A program made the translations under genes and the position numbers. Shown here piece by piece: positions 16,258-24,755 of a stretch of DNA of 46,894 nucleotides. Position 1 is the stretch's first letter, and each line of letters starts with the position of its first letter. Location: the NCBI GenBank assembly GCA_913055855.1, contig CAJXKW010000006.1:1-46894 (forward strand), in the 5' to 3' direction. The stretch comes from an uncultured Limimonas sp. Lineage in GTDB: Bacteria; Pseudomonadota; Alphaproteobacteria; Kiloniellales; Rhodovibrionaceae. The notes under the pieces were generated by a model, which worked only from the letters and a program-made list of their open reading frames with translations, had not been told where the DNA came from and searched no databases.

Positions 16258-16424
16258 GGCCGGCTCCCACGATGCGGCGCAGGCAGGGGCATCGGACCAT
16301 GCGCGCGACCGCGCGGCAAGACGGTGACAGCCGCGTGAACATCTGCCCTTGCAGGGTCGCGGCGGCTACGCTACATGTCCGCCCGTCAACGGCGGCGGGC
16401 TTCGTCGCCGGCACAATCGGTCAG

Positions 16425-16511
16425 GCGGCTGTGGCGGAATTGGTAGACGCGCAGCGTTGAGGGCGCTGTGGGGGTTACCCCGTGCAGGTTCAAGTCCTGC
16501 CAGCCGCACCA
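16425..16511 (+). tRNA. tRNA-Leu (anticodon GAG)
   Basis: Full cloverleaf with a 7-base acceptor stem (GCGGCTG / CAGCCGC), anticodon loop TTGAGGG with anticodon GAG, a long variable arm as required for leucine, T-arm GGTTCAAGTCC, and an encoded CCA end at 16509-16511. Confidence 0.95.
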
Positions 16512-16559
16512 TCCACACGCGGATGCGCCGGGGCCGGTTGGTACAATACGATGCGTCAC

Positions 16560-16647
16560 GCGGCTGTGGCGGAATTGGTAGACGCGCTAGCTTCAGGTGC
16601 TAGTGGGCTGTACGCCCGTGCAGGTTCAAGTCCTGCCAGCCGCACCA
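16560..16647 (+). tRNA. tRNA-Leu (anticodon CAG)
   Basis: Same acceptor and T-arm sequence as the neighbour, anticodon loop TTCAGGT with anticodon CAG, long variable arm, and encoded CCA at 16645-16647. It lies 48 bases after the first and is probably co-transcribed. Its last 22 bases overlap, on the opposite strand, the end of the methyltransferase gene at 16626-17180. Confidence 0.95.
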
Positions 16648-17180
16648 TTATCTTCCGACTTTCCCGAACCTGCGGGCTCGCGCGCTGACATGCTGGCGCG
16701 CGCGTCGTCTTCCACCCGGATTCGCCACGCCAGCACGGCCAGATTGGCGGCACCGAATCCAAGGGCGACGGCTTCGGCGCCCAAGGCGAGCGGCAGCATC
16801 GGGATCTCCAACGCAACCACCACGTAATTGGGATGGCGCAGCCAGCGGTAGGGCCCGCGCCGGACAGGCGTGACTCCTGGCATTACGAGCACACGCGTGG
16901 TCCAGAACCGACCCAGGCTGCCGATGGTCCAGACGCGTGCTGCCTGCAACGCCGCGAAGGCGACGAGCCAGGGCCACTGGATCGCGGCATCGAGCGGGAC
17001 CGTGAGAGCTAATGCCGCCAGCCACGCCGCGTGCAGCCCCACGATGAGCGGATAGTGCCGCGCACCGGCCTCGACCGCGCCGGCTGCGCGCAGGCGCGCC
17101 GTGTTGCGTCGGGCGTGGGCCATTTCGGCGAGCCGCTGCAGCGCCACCAGCGCGATGATGGCGTGCGCGAGGCCGGTCAT
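16626..17180 (-). CDS. Isoprenylcysteine carboxyl methyltransferase (Icmt)-like protein
   Basis: A 184-residue integral-membrane methyltransferase with several hydrophobic segments and the Icmt SAM-binding signature GPYRWLRHPNYVVVALEIPML. Its ATG overlaps the stop of the type III polyketide synthase by 4 bases (ATGA), so the two are coupled. This pairing is known in Bacillus (BpsA/BpsB) and elsewhere, where the methyltransferase O-methylates alkylpyrones made by the synthase; the same function is inferred here. The last seven or so codons and the stop lie within the opposite-strand tRNA-Leu gene, so the C-terminal tail (NGAAGRT) is dictated by tRNA sequence. Confidence 0.85.
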   Translation of the reverse strand: MTGLAHAIIALVALQRLAEMAHARRNTARLRAAGAVEAGARHYPLIVGLHAAWLAALALTVPLDAAIQWPWLVAFAALQAARVWTIGSLGRFWTTRVLVMPGVTPVRRGPYRWLRHPNYVVVALEIPMLPLALGAEAVALGFGAANLAVLAWRIRVEDDARASMSAREPAGSGKSEDNGAAGRT

Positions 17181-18298
17181 GTGTAACCGTCCGGTTCGAA
17201 AAGCGCGAAACCGGCCGTGAATCCCGGCCCCAGCGCGCTCGCCAGGATCGGGCCATGGGCGGCGGTACGCCGCAGCCGGTCCAGCACGAACAGCGCGGTG
17301 GGCGCCGACATGTTGCCGTAATCGCGCAATATCGACCGCGCCGCCGTCAACTCGCCCTCGGCCAGCCCCAGGACCGCCTCGAGCGCTTCGAGCACCTTGG
17401 CCCCGCCGGGATGGCAGGCGTAGCCGGCAAAATCCCGCCGGCTCAGGGCGTTGCGCGCGAGGAACGCGTCCAGCGCGCTGCCGTAGCGGGCGCGCACGAT
17501 CCCGGGAATCGCCTGGGCGAAGAGCACGCCCAGGCCGTCGTCCGCGACGCGCCAGCCCATCACGTCGCGCGTGCCGGGCCAGGTGTGCTCGCCCCAATCG
17601 ACCAGCTTCGGCCCGGCGTCATCGGGATGGGTGCTCAACAGCGCGCCCGCCGCGCCGTCGCCGAACAGGGCGGCGGCAATGACGTTGGCTTTGCTCGCGT
17701 CCTGCGGCCGGAAGGTGAGCGCGCAAAGCTCCACGGCGAGCAGCAGCACGCGCCGCGCCGGCTTTGCCCGCGCCAATGCGGCTGCGCGGCCCAGACCCAG
17801 CACGCCCCCGCAGCAGCCCAGGCCGAAGACGGGTAGACGCTCCAGGTCGGTACGGAACGGCATGCGGTTGAGCAGATGCGCGTCCAGGCTGGGCGTGGCG
17901 ATGCCGGTGGTGGAGACGCTCACCACGGCGTCCAACGCCTCCGGCGCGAGCCCCGCATCGGCGAGTGTGCGTTCCGCGGCCGCCGTGAGCAGGTCCGTCG
18001 CGTGCGATTCGAAGCGGGCGTTGCGGTCCGCCCAGCCCATGGGCTCGCCGTAGCTTTCCAGGGGCAGGCAGGCGTAGCGCCGGCGCACACCGGCATTATC
18101 GAAGGCGGGCAGGAGCCGGTCGAGATCGGCCCGCTCGCGACCGAACACCGTTCGGGCGCGTTCGCGCACCGCCTCCTGGTCCAGCACGTGCGGCGGCACC
18201 GCTGTACCCAGCCCGGTCAGCCTGGGCGCGTCCTGGGGCATCGGTGGGGATTTCCATCTTGGCTGTTGTGCCGGGGCTGTTCGTTCGCAGGCCCCCAT
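17177..18298 (-). CDS. Type III polyketide synthase (chalcone/alkylresorcinol synthase family)
   Basis: A 373-residue homodimeric thiolase-fold enzyme that extends a starter acyl-CoA, probably fatty, with malonyl-CoA and cyclises it to an alkylpyrone or alkylresorcinol. The catalytic Cys-His-Asn set is visible: GLGCCGG, ACHPGGAKVLE and YGNMSAPT. The C-terminal GPGFTAGFALFEPDG is also family-typical. An alternative start at 18241 (MPQDAPRLTGLGTAVPP) would remove 19 non-conserved residues and is closer to where homology begins; neither has a strong ribosome site. The coupled downstream methyltransferase suggests methylated phenolic or pyrone lipids. These act as membrane or quinone-like lipids in other bacteria. 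Confidence 0.92.
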   Translation of the reverse strand: MGACERTAPAQQPRWKSPPMPQDAPRLTGLGTAVPPHVLDQEAVRERARTVFGRERADLDRLLPAFDNAGVRRRYACLPLESYGEPMGWADRNARFESHATDLLTAAAERTLADAGLAPEALDAVVSVSTTGIATPSLDAHLLNRMPFRTDLERLPVFGLGCCGGVLGLGRAAALARAKPARRVLLLAVELCALTFRPQDASKANVIAAALFGDGAAGALLSTHPDDAGPKLVDWGEHTWPGTRDVMGWRVADDGLGVLFAQAIPGIVRARYGSALDAFLARNALSRRDFAGYACHPGGAKVLEALEAVLGLAEGELTAARSILRDYGNMSAPTALFVLDRLRRTAAHGPILASALGPGFTAGFALFEPDGYT

Positions 18299-18455
18299 GA
18301 ACTAGCCGCAACCCGGACGGCGTGCAGGGCCGCCGCCATCACGATCTCGCCAGTGGCGGTGCGGACGTTCGCGACCATGGATTTGGCGTGTTTTCCGTGG
18401 CGTCTGATCCTATATCCTCGTTGGGGATCTCCAACGGGAGCGTGCGATTCGGCGC

Positions 18456-19985
18456 ATGCGCAGGGACGGCCAGAACAAGCGGCAGGGCGGCCAGGGCGGG
18501 CCCATGGCCGCCATCCCGGCGGGTGAGGGCGGAAGCCTGATGACCCGCCTGCGCAACTATTTCCTCGCGGGCCTGGTGGTCACGGCGCCGGTCGGCATCA
18601 CGCTCTGGCTCACCTGGGAGTTCGTCTCCTTCGTCGATGCCACGCTGACCCCGCTGCTGCCGCCGCCCTGGCGGCCGCGTACCTACCTGCCCTTCGACAT
18701 ACCCGGGCTCGGCCTGCTCATCGCCGGCGTCGGCCTGATCACCATCGGGATTCTCGCCACCGGGCTGATCGGCCGCATGATCATGCGCGAAGCGGAGGGC
18801 GTGGTGGACCGCGTTCCCGTGGTGCGCTCGGTTTACGCCGCCATCAAACAGATCTTCGAGACCGTGCTGGCGCAGCGGTCCAGCGCCTTCCGCCAGGCCG
18901 TGCTGGTCGAGTACCCGTGCCGCGGCACCTGGGCCATCGCCTTCATCACCGGCACCACGCGCGGCGAGGTGCAGGCGTTGACGGACGAGACCGTGGTCAA
19001 CGTTTTCCTGCCCGCGACGCCGAACCCGAGCACCGGCTTCCTGATCTTCGTGCCGGCGCGCGACGTCATTTACCTCGACATGTCCGTCGAGGAGGCGGCC
19101 AAGCTGGTGATCTCTGGCGGGATCATCACCCCCGCGGAACTCGCGGAGTCCCACAATGGCGGTCAGGATTCGCCGGCTCAGGTGGCGGAAAAGGATCTGG
19201 GGACCGCGCTCGCCGAACAGGCGCGTCAGCAGAGCGCCATCGAGTCGGCGGGCCGGCGGCGCGGGCGCGGCCGGCGACAGCGGCGAAGCTTCGGGCTGGC
19301 CACACGACTGCGCAACTACTTCCTGGCCGGCATCCTGGTCACCGCGCCCATTTCGATCACCATCTGGCTGACCTGGAACGCCATCGCGCTGGTGGATTCG
19401 CAGGTCACGCCGTGGCTACCCGACCAGTGGAACCCGGAGAGCTACCTGCCGTTCTCGCTTCCCGGCCTGGGGGTGGTGCTGGCGCTGCTGGTCCTGACGG
19501 TCGTGGGCATGCTTGCCACCGGCCTGGTGGGCCGGCTGCTGATGGCGGGTTACGAGCGCTTCCTGCGCGCGGTGCCGGTGGTTCGCACGGTCTACTCCGC
19601 GACCAAGCAGATTTTCGAAACGGTGCTGGCGCACCGCGCCACGGCTTTCCGCAAGGTTGTGCTCATCCAATATCCGCGCCCCGAGTGTTGGGCGCTGGCG
19701 TTCGTGACCAGCGAAACGCTGGGCGAAGTCAAGCGCAAGGCACCGGGCGAGCGGGTGAACGTGTTCATGCCCACCACACCCAACCCGACCTCGGGCTTCC
19801 TGCTGTTCGTCCCGCGCGCGGAGATCCACGAACTTGCCATGACGCCGGAGGAGGGGGCGAAGATGATCGTCTCCGGCGGGATCATCACGCCCGAGGGCCC
19901 TGCCCCCGAGGCGGCCGGCGCGGAACCGGCGCCGGCCGCCGCTGCCGGCGGTGGCGGCGCGGGCGGTTGGCACCGCCGAGGCTGA
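18456..19985 (+). CDS. Double DUF502 membrane protein
   Basis: A 509-residue protein made of two DUF502 domains in one chain. Copy 1 (about residues 28-225) begins MTRLRNYFLAGLVVTAPVGITLWLTW, and copy 2 (about 283-480) begins ATRLRNYFLAGILVTAPISITIWLTW. Each has two membrane segments, the RAVPVVRTVYSATKQIFETVL-type block and a C-terminal soluble half ending ISGGIITP. A hydrophilic, Arg-rich linker of some 55 residues joins them, and the tail is Ala/Gly/Pro-rich. DUF502 proteins are normally a single copy of about 200-240 residues with unknown function. No frameshift or internal stop interrupts the fusion. An inverted repeat (CGTTGG/CCAACG) lies 20-37 bases before the start. Confidence 0.9.
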   Translation: MRRDGQNKRQGGQGGPMAAIPAGEGGSLMTRLRNYFLAGLVVTAPVGITLWLTWEFVSFVDATLTPLLPPPWRPRTYLPFDIPGLGLLIAGVGLITIGILATGLIGRMIMREAEGVVDRVPVVRSVYAAIKQIFETVLAQRSSAFRQAVLVEYPCRGTWAIAFITGTTRGEVQALTDETVVNVFLPATPNPSTGFLIFVPARDVIYLDMSVEEAAKLVISGGIITPAELAESHNGGQDSPAQVAEKDLGTALAEQARQQSAIESAGRRRGRGRRQRRSFGLATRLRNYFLAGILVTAPISITIWLTWNAIALVDSQVTPWLPDQWNPESYLPFSLPGLGVVLALLVLTVVGMLATGLVGRLLMAGYERFLRAVPVVRTVYSATKQIFETVLAHRATAFRKVVLIQYPRPECWALAFVTSETLGEVKRKAPGERVNVFMPTTPNPTSGFLLFVPRAEIHELAMTPEEGAKMIVSGGIITPEGPAPEAAGAEPAPAAAAGGGGAGGWHRRG

Positions 19986-19997
19986 TCCCGCCGCGCG

Positions 19998-20645
19998 CTA
20001 TTCGGGCACGGGTTCGGGCGCGCTCTCGCGTGCAAGGTCGAACATCTGCATGAGCACCTTGGGCTCCTGTGCGCCGGAGAGGGCGTAGCGGCCGTTGAAG
20101 ACGAACGTGGGCACGCCCTGAATGCCGACTTCGCGTGCCTGCTTGTCCTCGCGCAGCACAGCGTCGCGGCGGGCGTCGGCCAGGAGGGCGGCGTGCGTCT
20201 CCGTGGGCTCGAGCCCGGCGGCTGCGGCGGCGTTGGCGAGCACGGCGGGGTTGCCGATGTCCGCGCCCTCCAGAAAGTAGAGCTGGAACAGCCGTTCCAT
20301 CAGGGCGTCCTGGTCGCCGCGATCCGCCGCGAGATGGAGGAGCTGGTGCGACTTGAGCGTGTTCGGCGTGTGCGCGATGCGGTCGAAGCGGAACCCGAGG
20401 CCGACGCTGTCCCCGGTCTCGCGAATCGCGTCGTAGACCCGCTCGGCATTGGCGCGGCCGCCGAACTTGGCGTCGAGATATGCCTGGCGTTCCATGCCCG
20501 CCGCCGGCATGGCCGGGTTGAGCTGGAACGGGCGCCACCGGAGGGTCAGATCGGCCTGCGGGCGCGCCGACAGCGCCGCCTCCAGCCGGCGTTTGCCGAT
20601 GAAGCACCACGGGCAGACCGCGTCCGAGAAGATGTCGATGCGCAT
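19998..20645 (-). CDS. DsbA-family oxidoreductase (FrnE-like)
   Basis: A 215-residue thioredoxin-fold protein with an N-terminal CPWC active site (Cys11 and Cys14 in SDAVCPWCFIGKRRLE), a long helical insertion, and the cis-Pro region GIQGVPTFVFNGRYALSGAQ. This is the FrnE/2-hydroxychromene-isomerase-like branch of the DsbA family. There is no signal peptide, so it acts in the cytoplasm, unlike DsbA proper; roles in oxidative stress are known for relatives. It converges with the DUF502 gene (12-base gap). Length is typical for the family. Confidence 0.92.
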   Translation of the reverse strand: MRIDIFSDAVCPWCFIGKRRLEAALSARPQADLTLRWRPFQLNPAMPAAGMERQAYLDAKFGGRANAERVYDAIRETGDSVGLGFRFDRIAHTPNTLKSHQLLHLAADRGDQDALMERLFQLYFLEGADIGNPAVLANAAAAAGLEPTETHAALLADARRDAVLREDKQAREVGIQGVPTFVFNGRYALSGAQEPKVLMQMFDLARESAPEPVPE

Positions 20646-20764
20646 CCGTCTCGCTCCCGTTCGGCTGCGAACGTGGCGACGCCCGCCGGGCGGGACAATA
20701 GTGTCAGGACATCAAGAGGATTTGACAAATCCGTGGCGGACACAACGTCGCCGGGCCCGGCGGC

Positions 20765-21451
20765 TTATCGGACCCGGCGCGGCCATGCCCCGATGGCGAA
20801 AAGGTCGAAGAAAATCAGGGTGAGCAGGAAACCGCCGATGTGCGCCGCCCATGCCACCTGCGCCTCGCCCGCGCCGGGCATGCCGGTGAAACCGGTGATG
20901 ACCGCGATGGCGATCCAGATGAACACCACCGGCAGGATGCGCACGAAACCGCCGGTGACGGCCGGGTTTTTCGCCATGAGGCGCAGAATCGCGCCGAATA
21001 GGCCGCTGATTGCCCCGGACGCCCCGACCACCGGCAGCGTGCCCTCGGGGTAGGCGAGGTAATGGGCTGCGGCGCCGGCGAGTCCGCTGACCAGATACAT
21101 GATCAGCAGACGCCGCCCGCCCAGCAGGCGCTCCACACCGCTGCCGAAAGCGGCAAGCATGATCATGTTGACGAAGAGGTGGGCGATGCCGCCGTGCAGG
21201 AACTGGTGCGTCACCGGTCCCAGCAGGCCACTCCAGCTCAGGCCGTCCGCGCTCCAGCGCAGCGGAATGAAGCCCAGGTGGAAGATGACCCAGCGCTCCC
21301 AGACCGGCGGCATCGCCGCCTGGACGAGGTAGACGGCCACGTTGACGGCGATCAGGATGCCCACGGTCCGCGGCAGATTCACCGGCGAGGTACGGCCGCT
21401 GGCCCGATGTGGCGGGGGCGGTGGTGGTGTGCGCTGACCTTGAAAGCTCAC
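20765..21451 (-). CDS. Rhomboid-family intramembrane serine protease
   Basis: A polytopic membrane protease with six or seven membrane segments. The active site is complete: HGGIAHLFVNM with the oxyanion-side His and Asn, the nucleophile in GASGAISGLFGA, and the catalytic His in AHIGGFLLTL. The GTG at 21451 gives a start of MSFQGQRTPPPPPP with GAGG four bases upstream and leaves room for a divergent promoter. An in-frame ATG at 21580 adds 43 residues of weaker codon bias and would end only 28 bases from the divergent gene, so it is less likely. Substrates cannot be predicted. Confidence 0.88.
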   Translation of the reverse strand: MSFQGQRTPPPPPPHRASGRTSPVNLPRTVGILIAVNVAVYLVQAAMPPVWERWVIFHLGFIPLRWSADGLSWSGLLGPVTHQFLHGGIAHLFVNMIMLAAFGSGVERLLGGRRLLIMYLVSGLAGAAAHYLAYPEGTLPVVGASGAISGLFGAILRLMAKNPAVTGGFVRILPVVFIWIAIAVITGFTGMPGAGEAQVAWAAHIGGFLLTLIFFDLFAIGAWPRRVR

Positions 21452-21608
21452 GACGCCTCGCTCATCCGGCTGCGGTGTAACGATGACGAGGCGCGGCGCG
21501 GCGCGCAAGATCGCTGGCGCTGGAAATGCCGCCGCGGGCGCGCCATCCTCTAGCGGCGGCGTGCAAACGGCCGCCGACACTGGGCTGACACGACATCACG
21601 GGACGACG

Positions 21609-22859
21609 ATGGCGGATCTGGACGTGCTCATCATCGGCGGTGGAATCACCGGCCTGACGCAGACCGTGGCACTGGCCGACGCGGGCTTCGCCGTCGCCTG
21701 TGTCGATCCACAGCCGGCGGAACCCGCGGCGGCCGAGACCCTGGACGGGCGGACGACGGCGCTGCTCCAGGGCTCGGTGACCCTGCTCGACCGTTTGGGG
21801 GTTTGGGACCACGTGCGTCCCGCTGCGGCTGCGCTGCGCGTGATGCGCATCGTCGACGAATCCGGACGCCCACGCGATCGTCCGCTCACAGCGCGTTTCG
21901 ATTCGCGCGATCTGGGCGGCGGACCGTTTGGCTACAACGTCCCCAACGCGGCGCTGCGCCGGGCGCTCCTGGCGCGTCTGCACACCATGGCCAACGGCCA
22001 GCACCTTGCCGGCCGCAGCGCCGAGGCGATCCGCTTCGACGCCCGTCGGTCGGCGGTGGATCTGTCCGACGGCACGACCCTCACCGCGCATCTCATCGTG
22101 GGGGCGGACGGCAAGCACTCGCCCACGCGCGAGAGCGCGGGCCTGTCCGCGCGCCGGTGGGGCTATGGACAGACGGCGATGGCGTTCTCCATCGCCCACA
22201 CCCGGCCGCACGACAATGTGTCCGTGGAGTTCCACCGGAGCAGCGGCCCCTTCGTCCTGGTGCCCCTTCCCGGGAACGAGTCGAGCGTCGTCTGGGTCGA
22301 GCGCGACCGGGCGGCCAGCCGATTCCTGGAGATGGACGACGCCGCGTTCCGCCGCGCGGTGCAGGCGCGCACCCGCGGCGTCGTCGGAACCGTCAGCGCG
22401 GTCGGTCGGCGCTGGAACTATCCGGCGATGAGCCTGCTCGCCGAGCGCTACGCCGGCCACCGGGTCGCGCTCGTGGGCGAGGCGGCGCACGCGACGCCGC
22501 CCATCGGGGCGCAGGGGCTCAACCTGGGCATGACCGACGTGGCCGTGCTCACCGAGACCCTGGTGGACGCGCGCGCGTCCGGGATGGACATTGGCACCGA
22601 GGCGGTGCTGCGCGGTTACGAACGGGCGCGGCGGACCGATGTTCTGGCGCGCGTTGCTGCCATCGACGGCCTGAACTGGGCGGTGATGTCCAAGCTGCCG
22701 CCGGTGCAGGTGCTGCGCCATCTCGGCTTGTCCGTCGTGGATCGTGTGGGCAGGGTCAAGACCGAACTGATGCGGCGGGGCATGGCGCCGCTCGGTGCGC
22801 GCCCCGCCTTGATGGCGCCCGCCCCGGGTACCTCTGACGGATCGCCGACGGAATCGTGA
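21609..22859 (+). CDS. FAD-dependent hydroxylase of the UbiH/UbiL/COQ6 family
   Basis: A 416-residue flavin monooxygenase, most likely one of the ring hydroxylases of ubiquinone synthesis. It has the dinucleotide fold LIIGGGITGLTQTVALADAG near the start, the GRTTALLQGSV segment common in alphaproteobacterial ubiquinone hydroxylases, the DG motif GADGKHSPTRE, and the FAD-phosphate motif GEAAHATPPIGAQGLNLGMTDV. Reading runs from ATG 21609; upstream in-frame sequence is unrelated. The HAD-UbiA fusion gene starts 4 bases after its stop, so they may share a transcript, although that prenyltransferase is of the polyprenyl-phosphate ribose type rather than the ubiquinone UbiA. Confidence 0.9.
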   Translation: MADLDVLIIGGGITGLTQTVALADAGFAVACVDPQPAEPAAAETLDGRTTALLQGSVTLLDRLGVWDHVRPAAAALRVMRIVDESGRPRDRPLTARFDSRDLGGGPFGYNVPNAALRRALLARLHTMANGQHLAGRSAEAIRFDARRSAVDLSDGTTLTAHLIVGADGKHSPTRESAGLSARRWGYGQTAMAFSIAHTRPHDNVSVEFHRSSGPFVLVPLPGNESSVVWVERDRAASRFLEMDDAAFRRAVQARTRGVVGTVSAVGRRWNYPAMSLLAERYAGHRVALVGEAAHATPPIGAQGLNLGMTDVAVLTETLVDARASGMDIGTEAVLRGYERARRTDVLARVAAIDGLNWAVMSKLPPVQVLRHLGLSVVDRVGRVKTELMRRGMAPLGARPALMAPAPGTSDGSPTES

Positions 22860-22863
22860 GTTT

Positions 22864-24324
22864 ATGAGCGAAGCCCAAGCCTCCGGCGGTGCGACCAGGC
22901 CGGCCGATGTGGCAGCGGTGCCGCTGGTGGTCGATGTCGACGGCAGCCTGATCCCCGGCGACACCTTCATGGAGGCCACCCTTCGGCTGGTGGCGGCCGA
23001 TCCGGCCAGCCTGCTGCGGCTTCCGGCATGGTGGTTCGGTGGGCGGGCCAATCTGAAGGCGCGCGTGGCTGAGCGGGTCGGCTTCGCGCGCGGGGAAGTG
23101 GCGTTCAACGAGGCCGTTCTGGCGGCGATCCGCAGCGCCCGTGCGGCCGGGCGGCCCGTTTATCTCGCCTCCGGGGGCGCGACCCGGCACATCGCCGAGA
23201 TCGCCGAGGAAGTTGGCGACCTCAGCGGGATCTACACCTCCGACGGCAACACCAACCTCACCGGCGCGGCCAAGGCGGCGCGGCTGGTGGCGCAGTTCGG
23301 CGAGGGCGGCTTCGACTACATCGGCAACGAGGGGCGCGATCTCGCCGTGTGGGCGCGCGCCCGGCACGCCATCGCGGTGGGCGGCGGCGCCGGCCTGCAC
23401 CGGCGCGTGCGCGCACTCGACCCCGCGGCGGCGTTCCTGCCGGGCCCCAAAGGGTCACTCTCTGGGTATCTGCGTGCCGTGCGGCCGCACCAGTGGCTGA
23501 AGAACATCCTCGTCTTCCTGCCCCTGATCGCCGCGCATCTGGTGAGCGCGCCGGCGTTTCTGGCCGCCGCCGCGACCTTCCTGGCGCTGAGCCTGACCGC
23601 CTCGGGCACCTATATCGCGAACGATCTGCTGGACCTGCCCAGCGACCGCAAGCATCCGAGCAAGCGCTTCCGGCCGCTGGCGAGCGGAGCCGTGCCGCTG
23701 AGCCACGGGCTGGTCCTGGCGCCGGGGCTGGTCGTCGCCGGGCTGGCGGTCGCCCTTTCGGTCAACCTTGCGGCCGCCGGCATGGTGGCGCTGTATCTCG
23801 TGGTGACGACCGCGTACACGCTGGTGTTCAAGCGGCGGATGTTCGTCGACGTCGTGACCCTGGCGGCGCTGTATACGATCCGCGTCCTCGCGGGGGGCGT
23901 CGCCGTGGGCGTGTCGCTCTCGCCGTGGTTCCTGGCGTTCTCGATGTTCTTCTTCCTGATGCTCGCGATTGTGAAGCGTTACCAGGAGCTTGACGGCCTG
24001 CGCGCGGCCGAGCTGGAAAGCGTCAGCGGGCGCAACTACGAGGTGCGGGATTTGCCCGTGCTGGCGGCGCTGGGCGGGGCGAGCGGCTTTGCCGCGGTGC
24101 TCGTGCTGGCGCTGTACCTGAACAGTCCGCAGGTGGATGCGCGCTACGGTCAGCCGGAGGTCCTCTGGCTCTTGTGTCCCCTCCTGGTATACTGGATCGG
24201 TCGGGTGATGATGCTTACCAACCGGGGCTTCGTCGACGACGACCCGATCCTGTTCGCCGTCCGCGATCGCCCGAGCCTCGGCGTCGGGGTGCTCTGCGTC
24301 GGCGTGTTCCTGGCGGCGCTGTGA
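22864..24324 (+). CDS. HAD phosphatase fused to UbiA-type 5-phosphoribosyl-polyprenyl-phosphate synthase
   Basis: A 486-residue fusion. Residues 1-200 form a HAD hydrolase domain: Asp24 and Asp26 in VDVDGSL, motif II Ser in LASGG, and DYIGNEGRDLAVW as the last acidic motif. From about residue 205 a UbiA-fold membrane domain follows, with NDLLDLPSDRKHPSKRFRPLASG (about residue 253 on). This matches the phosphoribose-to-decaprenyl-phosphate transferase (mycobacterial Rv3806c) signature rather than quinone UbiA. The membrane half should join PRPP to a polyprenyl phosphate; the HAD half is a natural candidate to remove the 5-phosphate afterwards (inference). Its stop overlaps the next gene by one base. 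Confidence 0.88.
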   Translation: MSEAQASGGATRPADVAAVPLVVDVDGSLIPGDTFMEATLRLVAADPASLLRLPAWWFGGRANLKARVAERVGFARGEVAFNEAVLAAIRSARAAGRPVYLASGGATRHIAEIAEEVGDLSGIYTSDGNTNLTGAAKAARLVAQFGEGGFDYIGNEGRDLAVWARARHAIAVGGGAGLHRRVRALDPAAAFLPGPKGSLSGYLRAVRPHQWLKNILVFLPLIAAHLVSAPAFLAAAATFLALSLTASGTYIANDLLDLPSDRKHPSKRFRPLASGAVPLSHGLVLAPGLVVAGLAVALSVNLAAAGMVALYLVVTTAYTLVFKRRMFVDVVTLAALYTIRVLAGGVAVGVSLSPWFLAFSMFFFLMLAIVKRYQELDGLRAAELESVSGRNYEVRDLPVLAALGGASGFAAVLVLALYLNSPQVDARYGQPEVLWLLCPLLVYWIGRVMMLTNRGFVDDDPILFAVRDRPSLGVGVLCVGVFLAAL

Positions 24325-24755
24325 TGGCGACGGTGGTGGCGCACCTGTCCCCGGCCGGTCTCGCCACCCGCTACGGCGCGTTCGCGCTGGCGGCGATGGG
24401 CGTCAATTTGGGGACCCAGTACCTCAGCCTCGCGGCCTACGCCGGTCCGCTCGCCCTGGGCGTCGCCATGGCGCTCGGCACCGGCACCGGCCTGGTGACG
24501 AAATACGTCCTGGACAAGCACTACATTTTCTTCGACGCGGACAACAGCGTGCGCGGCCATTCGGTGAAGTTCACCCTGTACAGCCTCATGGGCGTCGCGA
24601 CCACGGCGATCTTCTGGGGGACCGAGCTGCTCTTCCACACGCTCCTGCCGGGTGCGGAGATGAAGTACCTTGGCGCCGTCCTGGGCCTGACGATCGGCTA
24701 CATCACAAAGTACCAGCTGGACCGGCGCTTCGTCTTCCGGGCCGCTCCGGCATGA
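24324..24755 (+). CDS. GtrA-family membrane protein
   Basis: A 143-residue protein with four hydrophobic segments and the GtrA ending IGYITKYQLDRRFVF. GtrA-like proteins are thought to flip polyprenyl-phosphate-linked sugars across the inner membrane. It lies between the phosphoribosyl-polyprenyl synthase and the DprE1-like oxidase and overlaps both by 1-4 bases, so it is probably the flippase for polyprenyl-phosphoryl arabinose or its precursor. Size and topology are normal for the family. Confidence 0.9.
   Translation: MATVVAHLSPAGLATRYGAFALAAMGVNLGTQYLSLAAYAGPLALGVAMALGTGTGLVTKYVLDKHYIFFDADNSVRGHSVKFTLYSLMGVATTAIFWGTELLFHTLLPGAEMKYLGAVLGLTIGYITKYQLDRRFVFRAAPA

Noticed and set aside
18419..18436. 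Inverted repeat CGTTGG/CCAACG before the double-DUF502 gene
   Set aside because: Short and with no U-run; could be a repressor site but there is no regulator nearby to support it.
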